Assembly: GCA_958447915.1 (NCBI GenBank)
Contig: CAUDCB010000027.1
Span: 1 to 17,045 of the forward strand
Length of the DNA: 17,045 bases
Source: an uncultured Collinsella sp.
GTDB taxonomy: Bacteria > Actinomycetota > Coriobacteriia > Coriobacteriales > Coriobacteriaceae
Reading direction: 5' to 3'
The notes under the pieces were generated by a model that worked only from the letters and a program-made list of their open reading frames with translations, was not told the DNA's origin and ran no database searches. Of this stretch, positions 1-6,120 are shown in pieces. Made by a program: the position numbers and the translations under genes. Each line of letters begins with the position of its first letter. The stretch's first letter is position 1.

Positions 1-128
1 CTCATCTACAACCTGCTGCCCGGTCTGCCGTGGGTGCCCGTCGATTTCTCCGGCACGGAGATGTTCGCCGAACTGAAACGCATGCACAAGAGCGGAGAGC
101 TCGATGCGCTTTCGAGCCGCCTCTATTT
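1..128 (+). CDS. 3'-truncated fragment of an unidentified protein (window edge)
   Basis: Frame 1 is open from the first base and has the codon use of a real local gene, with mostly G or C in third positions. It encodes about 42 residues beginning LIYNLLPGLPWVPVDFSG and passing through a charged stretch (KRMHKSGELD). I do not recognise the family. It does not resemble the N-terminus of PEP carboxykinase, which should carry a GRSPKDK-like motif just before the point where homology resumes at about base 126 in a different frame. Coding character in frame 1 stops there, although the frame stays open to 495. The likeliest reading is the tail of another gene joined to pckA by a deletion or by a chimeric assembly. 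Confidence 0.4.
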
Positions 129-1586
129 CTCGCCGACACGCCCGATGTTCACGACAAGATTGCCTGGGGCGCGGTCAACCGCCCGCTGTCCGTCGAGAGC
201 TATGAGGCCATCAAGGCCGGCATCGTCGACTATCTCAACGAGCGCGACGTGTTCGTCACCCGCGGCATGGCAGGCGCCGACCGCAACCACACGCGTCGAC
301 TGCTCGTTGCCTGCGAGCGTGCCAGCCAGGCGCTCTTCATTAAGCAGATGCTCGCCCGCCCGCTTGCCCGCGAAATCGCACGCACCGGCGAGCCGGACTT
401 CTGCGTCCTTGCCGCACCCGGCTATCAGTGCGACCCTGCCATCAAGGGCCTCAACTCCAGCGCCGCCGTGGTCATCAACTTCCAGGAACGCGTGATTCTG
501 GTCGCCGGCACCGGCTACTCCGGCGAGATCAAAAAGTCGATCTTCAGCGTCATGAACTACCTGCTGCCCGTCGAGGACGACGTGCTGCCCATGCACTGCT
601 CGGCCAGCATGGATCCTGTCACGCACGAGACCGCCGTGTTCTTTGGCCTGTCCGGCACCGGCAAGACCACGCTTTCGGCCAACCCCACGCGGCTGCTGAT
701 CGGCGACGACGAGCACGGTTGGTCCGACATGGGCATCTTCAACATCGAGGGTGGCTGCTACGCCAAATGCGAGGGCCTGGACGCGTTCCACGAGCCCGAG
801 ATCTTCAACGCCGTTCGCTTTGGCGCCATCTGCGAAAACGTGGTGCTCGATGAGAGCCGTAAGCCCAACTACGACGACGTCTCGATCACACACAATACGC
901 GCGTGGCCTACCCGGTGGAGCACATCCCCAACGCGTGGACCAAGGGCATGGGCACCACCCCGAGCGTCGTGCTGATTTTGACCTGCGACGCTTTTGGCGT
1001 GCTGCCGCCCATCTCGCGCCTGACGGCGGACGCCGCCATGTATCACTTTGTGACGGGTTTCACCGCCAAGATCCCCGGCACCGAGGTCGGCGTCACCGAG
1101 CCCACGCCCACGTTCTCTTCGCTGTTCGGCGAGCCGTTTATGCCGCTCGATCCCATGGTCTACGCCAAGATGCTCGGCGAGCGCATCGCCGACGGCCGCA
1201 CGCGCGTGTATCTGGTCAACACCGGCTGGATCGGCGGCGGCTACGGCGTGGGTCATCGTATTGAGCTGGCTTACACGCGCGCCCTGGTCGCGCGCGCCCT
1301 CGACGGCACCATCGAGGACAGCGAGTTCGTGCACGACGAAATCTTTAACGTCGACATTCCCACCACGTGCCATGGCGTGCCCGACGGCATTTTGGTGCCG
1401 CGCCAGTATTGGCAGAGCACCGCTCGCTACGACGAGGCCGCGCACAATCTGGCCGTGATGTTCGAGGAGAATTTCGAGAAGAAGTACTCGCACCTGCCCG
1501 AGTCCGTCAAGGCCGCCGGCCCGCACGCTCAGGTGCCCGCCGACGCCCGTCATCGCGGCCGTGGCCTGCTGGGACTCCGACACTAG
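126..1586 (+). CDS. pckA: Phosphoenolpyruvate carboxykinase (ATP), 5'-truncated
   Basis: ATP-dependent PEP carboxykinase converts oxaloacetate plus ATP to PEP, CO2 and ADP in the cytoplasm, for gluconeogenesis or, in fermenters, anaplerotic CO2 fixation. Recognisable sequence starts at ADTPDVHDKIAWGAVNRP (from 132). It continues through MNYLLPVE, the P-loop GLSGTGKTT (645-671), the metal/nucleotide motif LLIGDDEHGW, EGGCYAK, AFGVLPPISRLT, FTAKIPGTE and YLVNTGWIGG. The N-terminal substrate-binding segment with GRSPKDK is absent: the frame stays open to the window edge, but its translation before ~126 is unlike the family. About 486 residues remain, against roughly 525-540 in complete enzymes. 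The conserved end (KAAGP) is followed by about 20 arginine-rich residues not typical of the family, which may be a lineage extension or a late frameshift. Family certain; integrity at the 5' end doubtful. Confidence 0.9.
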   Translation, partial: FLADTPDVHDKIAWGAVNRPLSVESYEAIKAGIVDYLNERDVFVTRGMAGADRNHTRRLLVACERASQALFIKQMLARPLAREIARTGEPDFCVLAAPGYQCDPAIKGLNSSAAVVINFQERVILVAGTGYSGEIKKSIFSVMNYLLPVEDDVLPMHCSASMDPVTHETAVFFGLSGTGKTTLSANPTRLLIGDDEHGWSDMGIFNIEGGCYAKCEGLDAFHEPEIFNAVRFGAICENVVLDESRKPNYDDVSITHNTRVAYPVEHIPNAWTKGMGTTPSVVLILTCDAFGVLPPISRLTADAAMYHFVTGFTAKIPGTEVGVTEPTPTFSSLFGEPFMPLDPMVYAKMLGERIADGRTRVYLVNTGWIGGGYGVGHRIELAYTRALVARALDGTIEDSEFVHDEIFNVDIPTTCHGVPDGILVPRQYWQSTARYDEAAHNLAVMFEENFEKKYSHLPESVKAAGPHAQVPADARHRGRGLLGLRH

Positions 1587-1601
1587 CTTCGCCTCAGACC
1601 C

Positions 1602-1642
1602 AAAACCACCACAAAGGGGACAGGTACCTTTGTGGTGGTTTT
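1602..1642 (+). repeat. CCACC-family palindromic repeat, copy 1 (forward loop)
   Basis: A perfect 16-bp stem AAAACCACCACAAAGG / CCTTTGTGGTGGTTTT encloses the 9-base loop GGACAGGTA. It begins 16 bases after the pckA stop. The 3' arm ends in TTTT, so it could act as a transcription terminator. The same stem recurs at 2559, 4142 and 4544 with a variable loop. Confidence 0.9.
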
Positions 1643-1669
1643 ACTCGCGCGGATGACTCGGGTTAGAAT
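1640..1669 (+). promoter_or_regulatory. Candidate sigma70-type promoter for the B3/B4 gene leader
   Basis: TTTACT (1640-1645; 4 of 6 consensus bases) and TAGAAT (1664-1669; 5 of 6) are separated by 18 bases. This predicts a start near 1677, just upstream of two consecutive hairpins. The -35 overlaps the right arm of the preceding repeat. This is pattern-based only. Confidence 0.45.
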
Positions 1670-1710
1670 ACACCTGACATATCGCTCCCTTCTCCGGATG
1701 GGGGCAGCGT

Positions 1711-1769
1711 AAGCGCTCTTGTGGCGGCACCGTAGGACTTTGAAGGTGGCCGTTGTAAGGGCGCTTTTT
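1711..1769 (+). terminator. Strong terminator hairpin in the leader of the B3/B4 gene (possible attenuator or small RNA end)
   Basis: The left arm starting AAGCGCTCTT pairs with the right arm ending AAGGGCGCTT. The stem then continues through four G-U wobbles and CGGC/GCCG, with one bulged G (1748), for about 21 pairs to 1731/1745; TTTTTG follows. A smaller hairpin (1683-1689 with 1702-1709) precedes it. A short AGCG-TAAG-CGCT hairpin (1706-1717) would compete with both. The predicted transcript from ~1677 would be about 90 nt if terminated, and would otherwise run into the start at 1814. No known riboswitch class was recognised. Confidence 0.6.
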
Positions 1770-1813
1770 GTTTAGGCGCCCTCACTCGGGCGCGCACAAT
1801 GAAGGGAGAGCGT

Positions 1814-2533
1814 ATGAAGAGCTTTATTGCCGAGGATTCATTCTGGGAGCTGTTTCCGCAGGCAGCGGTCGGTGTTGTGGTCGTGGAGGGCATGAAGCCC
1901 ACGGCTCAGATTCCTCAAGAGGACGTGGATGCGATTGCGGCGTTGCTCGACCGCGCCAATATCGATGCGGAGCGTCATCTGACCAGCGACACTATCAGCG
2001 AGAACGCACCGGTCAAGGCATGGCGCGAGGCCTATCGTCTGTTCAAGACCAAGAAAGGCGCGCGCTGCTCGATCGAGAACTTGCTCAAACGCGTGCTCAA
2101 AGGCAAGCCGGTGGGCCACATTACGCCCGCGGTGGATATTTACAACACGGTGTCGCTGACCTACGCGCTGCCCGTGGGAGGCGAGGATCTGCGCGCTATC
2201 GAGGGCGATTTGCGCCTGGCGGTCACTGGTGGCGGGGACGCGTTCTTGCCGCTTGGCGAGGAGACAGGTGACCCGACGCTGCCCGGCGAGCTCGCCTACA
2301 TCGATGATGCGGGCGCCGTGTGCCGCTGCTGGAACTGGCGCGACGGCGTTCGAACGGCCCTGTCCGACGATTCGGCCGACGCGTTCCTGGCGATTGAGTG
2401 CGTGGAGCCCGAGCGAATGGAGGACTGCCAGGCCGCCATCGACCGTCTTGCCGATTTGCTCGAGCGCTATCTGGGAGCGACGGTTGTCGTTAAGACGCTT
2501 GTGACCCGCGACAATCCCTGTGTGGAGCTGTAG
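1814..2533 (+). CDS. B3/B4 tRNA-binding domain protein (PheRS beta-like, freestanding)
   Basis: The 239-residue product matches the B3/B4 family, which is related to the editing domain of the phenylalanyl-tRNA synthetase beta subunit. The diagnostic segment is GHITPAVDIYNTVSLTYALPVGGEDL (residues 101-126, overlapping the family pattern PAVDxYNxVSL...PVGGEDL), followed by the LPLGEE and CRCWNWRDG segments (145-150 and 170-178). Freestanding members are cytoplasmic and are presumed to bind or proof-read tRNA or aminoacyl groups; the true substrate is unknown. ATG 1814 is chosen over ATG 1799 because AAGGGAGAG lies at the right distance before 1814, and residues before it are not family-like. 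The gene stands alone with its own promoter, a terminator-like leader (1711-1769) and a palindromic repeat 26 bases after its stop. Confidence 0.85.
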   Translation: MKSFIAEDSFWELFPQAAVGVVVVEGMKPTAQIPQEDVDAIAALLDRANIDAERHLTSDTISENAPVKAWREAYRLFKTKKGARCSIENLLKRVLKGKPVGHITPAVDIYNTVSLTYALPVGGEDLRAIEGDLRLAVTGGGDAFLPLGEETGDPTLPGELAYIDDAGAVCRCWNWRDGVRTALSDDSADAFLAIECVEPERMEDCQAAIDRLADLLERYLGATVVVKTLVTRDNPCVEL

Positions 2534-2558
2534 CGGCGCCTAGAACTTATTGAGGTTC

Positions 2559-2599
2559 AAAACCACCACAAAGGTGCCTGTCCCCTTTGTGGTGGTTTT
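2559..2599 (-). repeat. CCACC-family palindromic repeat, copy 2 (inverted loop)
   Basis: The 16-bp perfect stem is identical to that of copy 1. The loop TGCCTGTCC is, on the minus strand, GGACAGGCA, so this copy is inverted relative to copy 1. It lies 26 bases after the B3/B4 stop and could terminate that transcript. Confidence 0.9.
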
Positions 2600-2702
2600 C
2601 ATGTTGATGGGTTAACAAATGGGATATTCGGGTACGGAGGTTCGGACATGCGGCTAAGATGTTTACCCGTTAGCATCATGTAAGCGAAAGGTGGTCGTCA
2701 CC

Positions 2703-3152
2703 ATGCAGCAGAACGACGAGACACGTTTTGAGGACTTTGTCGGACTGATCAGTGGCCTCTACAAGGAGATTCAGCGCATCAAGACGTCCGAAGGCGCAAG
2801 GCTCGGCCTTAAGGGCTCCGATGTCATGTGCCTGTACTATCTTGAGCGCAGCAAGGACGGCCTGACTGGCGCCGACCTCGCCCGCATGGCCGGCGTTACC
2901 CGCGCCGCCGTTTCGCGCACACTGGCACATCTGGAGGAGGGCGGCTACGTCGAGGTTGACGACTCGGGTGATGCGGCCGTCAAGTACCGTGCTCCGGTGC
3001 GCCTGACTGCCCTGGGCGGCGAGAGCATGAGCGAGGCCGATCGCATCATTCGCGAGGTGCTCGATACCACCGGCAAGGCCATGGGCGTGGAGCAGCGCGA
3101 GCAGATGTATGCGTCGCTGCGCACGATCCTCAACACCCTGCGCGAGATCTAG
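2703..3152 (+). CDS. MarR-family winged-helix transcriptional regulator
   Basis: The 149-residue protein has the MarR layout: N-terminal dimerisation helix, a winged helix-turn-helix at about residues 53-85 (LTGADLARMAGVTRAAVSRTLAHLEEGGYV), a wing around VDDSGDAAVKYRAPVRLT, and a C-terminal dimer helix. MarR proteins are dimeric repressors, often of their own gene and of adjacent or stress-related genes, released by small phenolic or lipophilic ligands. ATG 2703 is preferred over GTG 2691 because AGGTGG lies 8 bases ahead of it. A short inverted repeat GCTAA...TTAGC (2653-2674) overlaps a TAAGAT hexamer (2655-2660) upstream and could be an operator, but this is weak. degV follows after 119 bases and may be a target or a co-transcribed partner. 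The ligand cannot be told. Confidence 0.88.
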   Translation: MQQNDETRFEDFVGLISGLYKEIQRIKTSEGARLGLKGSDVMCLYYLERSKDGLTGADLARMAGVTRAAVSRTLAHLEEGGYVEVDDSGDAAVKYRAPVRLTALGGESMSEADRIIREVLDTTGKAMGVEQREQMYASLRTILNTLREI

Positions 3153-3271
3153 AGCCGCGCTGGCGCTAGCGTTCAGCCAACAACTGCATCGTCCCGTTTG
3201 AGCGCGCACGCCGTGCCGGGACATTGTTGTCATAATTCCCTGCGCGAGACCTGCGCAAGAAAGGATTCGAT

Positions 3272-4126
3272 ATGTCCGTCCGCATTATTACCGATTCCGC
3301 AAGCGATATGTCGCCGGCGGAGCACCCCGCTCTGCGTGTTTTGCCGCTGTCCGTCACCTTTGGCACCGATGTGTACATGGATGGCATCGACATCGATCAC
3401 CAGCGCTTTTACGAGATGCTCGTGGAGCGCGATGAGCTGCCCAAGACTGGCCAGGTCAACCCGTACGCGTTTTCTCAGGCTATCGCCGAGGTTCGTGAAG
3501 CCGGCGATGAGGCGGTGATTATTACCGTGGGCGCTAAGCTTTCGGGCACCAATCAGAGTGCCCGTACCGCACTTGCCGAGGCACCGGGCGGCGACGTGTT
3601 TATCGTGGACAGCAATAACGTGACCTTGGGCGAGCGCGTGCTGGTTGAGTATGCCCTGCGCCTGGTGGACGAGGGCCGTAGTGCGTCCCAGATCGCGGCG
3701 GCTGTCGAGGCCGTGCGCGACCGCGTGGTCGTCATCGGCCTGCTCGAGACGCTGGAGTACCTGGTACGCGGCGGTCGTCTGTCTGCTGCGGCCGGCGCCG
3801 TGGGCACGCTGCTCAACGTGAAGCCGGTCGTGGCTGCCGAGGACGGTCTCATCGTGCAGCTGGGCAAGGCGCGCGGTTCCAAGAACGGTCGCAACCTACT
3901 GAACCAGAAAGTCGAAAAGGCGGGCGGCGTCGACTTTTCCATGCCGCTGGCGCTCGGCTATACGGGCCTTTCGGATGCGGTGCTCAAGAAGTATATCGAG
4001 GACAGTGCGGCGCTGTGGGCTGGCCATGCCGAGAGCGAGCTGCCCATCCACACCATTGGCGCCACTATCGGCACCCACGTGGGCCCCGGCGCCGTAGCCG
4101 TAGCCTTCTTCCAGTCCGCCAGCTAA
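3272..4126 (+). CDS. DegV family fatty-acid-binding protein
   Basis: A 284-residue DegV-fold protein, the usual family length. The N-terminal TDSASDM (7-13), KTGQVNP (58-64) and SGTNQSA (91-97) supply the serines/threonines that coordinate the fatty-acid carboxylate. The C-terminal-lobe signature is LEYLVRGGRLSAAAGAVG followed by LLNVKPV (161-186). In Gram-positives, relatives (FakB) present fatty acids to the kinase FakA for phosphorylation in the cytoplasm; no fakA is visible here, so a FakB role is inference. The start follows AGAAAGGA at good spacing. A CATAAT hexamer (3231-3236) upstream may be a -10 element. A palindromic repeat follows 10 bases after the stop. Confidence 0.92.
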   Translation: MSVRIITDSASDMSPAEHPALRVLPLSVTFGTDVYMDGIDIDHQRFYEMLVERDELPKTGQVNPYAFSQAIAEVREAGDEAVIITVGAKLSGTNQSARTALAEAPGGDVFIVDSNNVTLGERVLVEYALRLVDEGRSASQIAAAVEAVRDRVVVIGLLETLEYLVRGGRLSAAAGAVGTLLNVKPVVAAEDGLIVQLGKARGSKNGRNLLNQKVEKAGGVDFSMPLALGYTGLSDAVLKKYIEDSAALWAGHAESELPIHTIGATIGTHVGPGAVAVAFFQSAS

Positions 4127-4135
4127 CCGACCAGC

Positions 4136-4180
4136 CATAATCCACCACAAAGGGGACAAGCACCTTTGTGGTGGTTTATG
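4136..4180 (+). repeat. CCACC-family palindromic repeat, copy 3 (forward loop, diverged ends)
   Basis: A 12-bp perfect core stem CCACCACAAAGG / CCTTTGTGGTGG (4142-4153 / 4163-4174) has loop GGACAAGCA. After one T-T mismatch it extends outward by five more pairs (CATAA/TTATG). It starts 10 bases after the degV stop. The outer stem stays paired although its sequence differs from the other copies, which suggests the structure is conserved. Confidence 0.88.
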
Positions 4181-4206
4181 CTGGTTTCGGTTGAAAGGAG
4201 CATGCG

Positions 4207-4527
4207 ATGGCGTCTGAGGGCTTTTTTGAGCGGGTGTACGAGGTAGTCGAGCAGATTCCCGAGGGGATGGTTGCCACCTACGGTCAGGTGGCGCTGCTCG
4301 CCGGTCGCCCACGAAGCGCGCGCTATGTGGGCTATGCGCTACACAGCAATCCGCGCCCTGGTCAGATTCCCTGCCATCGTGTGGTGTTTGCCGATGGCCG
4401 CATTTGCGAGGGCTTTGCGTTTGGCGGCTCCGATGCTCAACGTGAGCTTTTGCTAGGGGAGGGTGTGACGTTTGCCGATCCCATGCACGTCAATCTGGGT
4501 GCCTGTCGCTGGCCTGCCGGACTCTAA
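4207..4527 (+). CDS. MGMT-family protein (small AGT-like alkyltransferase domain)
   Basis: The 106-residue protein consists only of the C-terminal DNA-binding/active-site domain of the O6-alkylguanine-DNA alkyltransferase family. Visible motifs are IPEGMVATYGQVALLAG (17-33), the arginine-finger region RSARYVGYAL (36-45) and the active site IPCHRVV with Cys56 (54-60). Alkyltransferase-like (ATL) proteins of similar length usually have the Cys replaced, often by Trp. Here the PCHR cysteine is kept, so alkyl transfer is possible, but the full N-terminal domain of Ada/Ogt is missing. Such short members flip alkylated bases and may hand them to other repair systems. AAAGGAG six bases upstream supports ATG 4207. 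The gene is isolated, bracketed by two CCACC repeats (4136 and 4544). Confidence 0.85.
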   Translation: MASEGFFERVYEVVEQIPEGMVATYGQVALLAGRPRSARYVGYALHSNPRPGQIPCHRVVFADGRICEGFAFGGSDAQRELLLGEGVTFADPMHVNLGACRWPAGL

Positions 4528-4543
4528 CAGCTCTGCCGTGGCC

Positions 4544-4584
4544 AAAACCACCACAAAGGTGGCTGTCCCCTTTGTGGTGGTTTT
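4544..4584 (-). repeat. CCACC-family palindromic repeat, copy 4 (inverted loop)
   Basis: The 16-bp stem is identical to copies 1 and 2. The loop TGGCTGTCC reads GGACAGCCA on the minus strand. It lies 17 bases after the MGMT-family stop. The stretch 4585-4668 that follows holds no convincing gene. A possible 9-codon ORF starts at the ATG at about 4615 and ends at 4644, but its coding value is unsupported. Confidence 0.9.
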
Positions 4585-4668
4585 AGTTTACCAGAGCTAA
4601 CTTATGGAGAAGCTATGGCGGCGCTTATTGACGCTGCAAAGTAAACCTAGGTGAACTATATTGTATTC

Positions 4669-4808
4669 AGCAACGGAGCAGGCCATAGGCGATGAAAAAG
4701 CCTGCCCTGTTGAGTTTGATTCGCATTCCTCCCCTCTGTGCGATTCAACGGTGTACTTCGGGAACGGGCCCGCTGGCAACTGACTGTCGGCGGGCCCGTT
4801 CCCGTTTG
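4669..4808 (+). ncRNA. Candidate small RNA: three hairpins with a C-rich (CCUCCCCU) loop
   Basis: TATATT (4657-4662) could be a -10 element giving a start at ~4669. Hairpin 1 pairs 4671-4683 with 4700-4712 (CAACGGAGCAGGC / GCCTGCCCTGTTG; 13 positions, one mismatch). Hairpin 2 pairs 4716-4725 with 4739-4748 (TTGATTCGCA / TGCGATTCAA, one mismatch) and exposes the 13-base loop TTCCTCCCCTCTG. Hairpin 3 is a GC-rich terminator-like stem at 4759-4804. The C-rich loop is complementary to GGAGG/GAGGGG-type Shine-Dalgarno sequences, a layout typical of Gram-positive trans-acting sRNAs. No good -35 was found and no known RNA family was recognised. No ORF in this stretch looks coding. Confidence 0.5.
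4759..4807 (+). terminator. GC-rich terminator-like hairpin ending the candidate sRNA
   Basis: A perfect 15-bp stem CGGGAACGGGCCCGC (4759-4773) pairs with GCGGGCCCGTTCCCG (4790-4804), loop 16 bases, followed by TTTG. The U tract is short; the minus strand has none, which favours the plus strand. Confidence 0.6.
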
Positions 4809-4848
4809 TCGGGGGAGTGCAATGGGCGGAGCCAAGCCGGTCAGGCAC

Positions 4849-4876
4849 AAAAAAGGCGGACGCCGTAGCGTCCGCC
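4849..4876 (-). terminator. Rho-independent terminator of trpS
   Basis: Read on the minus strand, GGCGGACGC and GCGTCCGCC form a perfect 9-bp stem with a 4-base loop, followed by TTTTTT (4854-4849). It lies 35 bases beyond the trpS stop. Confidence 0.9.
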
Positions 4877-4911
4877 CTATAGCAATCGAAAGCCCAAGCC
4901 AGCAGATCGGT

Positions 4912-5961
4912 CTAGTACACCATGCCCATGGCGTCCCGAACCTCGGCCAGGGTCTGCTCGGCGAACTCGTTGGCGCGACGGTTGCCCTCGTGCAACACGT
5001 CCTTCACGTAGTCCAGATCGTTCTCGTAGCGCTGGCGACGCTCGCGGATCGGCGCGAAGTACTCGTTGACGGCCTCGGTCACGTACTTCTTGAGCTGGCC
5101 GGAGCCGCCCATGCCAATCTCCTCGGCAATCTCGACCTCGGAACGGCCGGTGCAGATGGCGGCCGTCGAAAGCAGGCCAGACACGCCGGGACGGTTCTCG
5201 GGATCATACGTGATCATGCGCTCGGAGTCGGTCTGGCTCTTCTTGATGCGCTTGGCCGTCTCCTCGGCGGTCATCGAGATGTTGATGGCGTTGCCGTAGC
5301 TCTTGCTCATCTTGCGACCATCCAGGCCGGGCAGCAGCGGGGTCTCGGACAGCAGTGCGTCGACCTCGGGGAACACCTTGCCGTAGCGGTTGTTAAAGCG
5401 GCGGGCGATGGTGCGGGTGAGCTCGATGTGCGGCAGCTGGTCGCGACCGACGGGCACCACATTGCCCTTGCAGAACAGGATGTCGCAGGCCTGGTGCACC
5501 GGGTAGGTGAGCAGAAGGCCGGTAAGCTCGTGGCCCGAGGCCTCCATCTCGGCCTTGACCGTGGGGTTGCGCGCCAGCTCGGCCTCGGATACCAGCGACA
5601 GGAATGGCAGCATGAGCTGGTTGGCTGCGGGCACGGCGGAGTGCGCGTAGATCATGGTCTTGTCGGGATCGATACCGCAGGCAAGGTAGTCCATGACCAT
5701 GTTGTACACGTTGTCCTGGATGTGCTCGGTGGTGTCGCGGTCGGTGATGACCTGGTAGTCGGCGATGAGCACGTTGGTCTTGGCGCCCATGTTCTGCAGC
5801 TCCACGCGGCCCTTGAGAGTGCCAAAGTAGTGGCCCAGGTGCAGGCGGCCGGTGGGGCGGTCGCCGGTAAGCATGGTGAACTTCTCGGGCGTCTTGGACA
5901 GGCCCTCGCGAATGGCGTTGCTCTTTTGCAGCGCGACTTCGTAGCTGTTCTCGTTTGGCAT
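4912..5961 (-). CDS. trpS: Tryptophan--tRNA ligase
   Basis: The 349-residue class Ic aminoacyl-tRNA synthetase charges tRNA-Trp with tryptophan using ATP in the cytoplasm. The HIGH-type motif appears as GDRPTGRLHLGHYFG (33-47), the substrate region as VGRDQLPHIELTR (171-183), and the KMSKS loop as GRKMSKSYGN (215-224); length is normal. The reading frame extends 21 codons further upstream, but ATG at 5961 is preferred because TAGGAGC lies a few bases before it on the minus strand and the family starts close to this point. It is transcribed alone, ending at the terminator at 4849-4876. wecA lies upstream on the same strand, 159 bases away. No T-box leader is visible between them. Confidence 0.96.
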   Translation of the reverse strand: MPNENSYEVALQKSNAIREGLSKTPEKFTMLTGDRPTGRLHLGHYFGTLKGRVELQNMGAKTNVLIADYQVITDRDTTEHIQDNVYNMVMDYLACGIDPDKTMIYAHSAVPAANQLMLPFLSLVSEAELARNPTVKAEMEASGHELTGLLLTYPVHQACDILFCKGNVVPVGRDQLPHIELTRTIARRFNNRYGKVFPEVDALLSETPLLPGLDGRKMSKSYGNAINISMTAEETAKRIKKSQTDSERMITYDPENRPGVSGLLSTAAICTGRSEVEIAEEIGMGGSGQLKKYVTEAVNEYFAPIRERRQRYENDLDYVKDVLHEGNRRANEFAEQTLAEVRDAMGMVY

Positions 5962-6120
5962 GATTGCTCCTAACGTATGTTCATGGGTCAAGATGATAAC
6001 GCGTTTATTGGAGGGGCGGGGCATAAGTAGGCGAGGGGCGGGAGAGGGGCGGCTTGTGCGATGGGTGCGGCGTGGATGCGCTTGGCCAGCGGCGCCTGCG
6101 CGTATCCTCGACAGCTTACC

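Noticed and set aside
1677..1813. T-box riboswitch upstream of the B3/B4 gene
   Set aside because: GTGGCGGCACCG faintly resembles the T-box antiterminator sequence, but there is no room for a full stem I with specifier loop and the bases do not match the consensus.
1602..4584. CRISPR array from recurring CCACC units
   Set aside because: Units are 440 to 1,600 bases apart, self-complementary over their whole length, and no cas genes are present.
4600..4655. Short ORF (9-16 codons) before the candidate sRNA
   Set aside because: Too short, no convincing ribosome site spacing and no similarity; not enough to call a gene.
4738..5973. Long plus-strand open frame (411 codons)
   Set aside because: Antisense to trpS; the valine, histidine and glycine richness is the usual shadow of a GC-rich gene, and trpS motifs are unambiguous.
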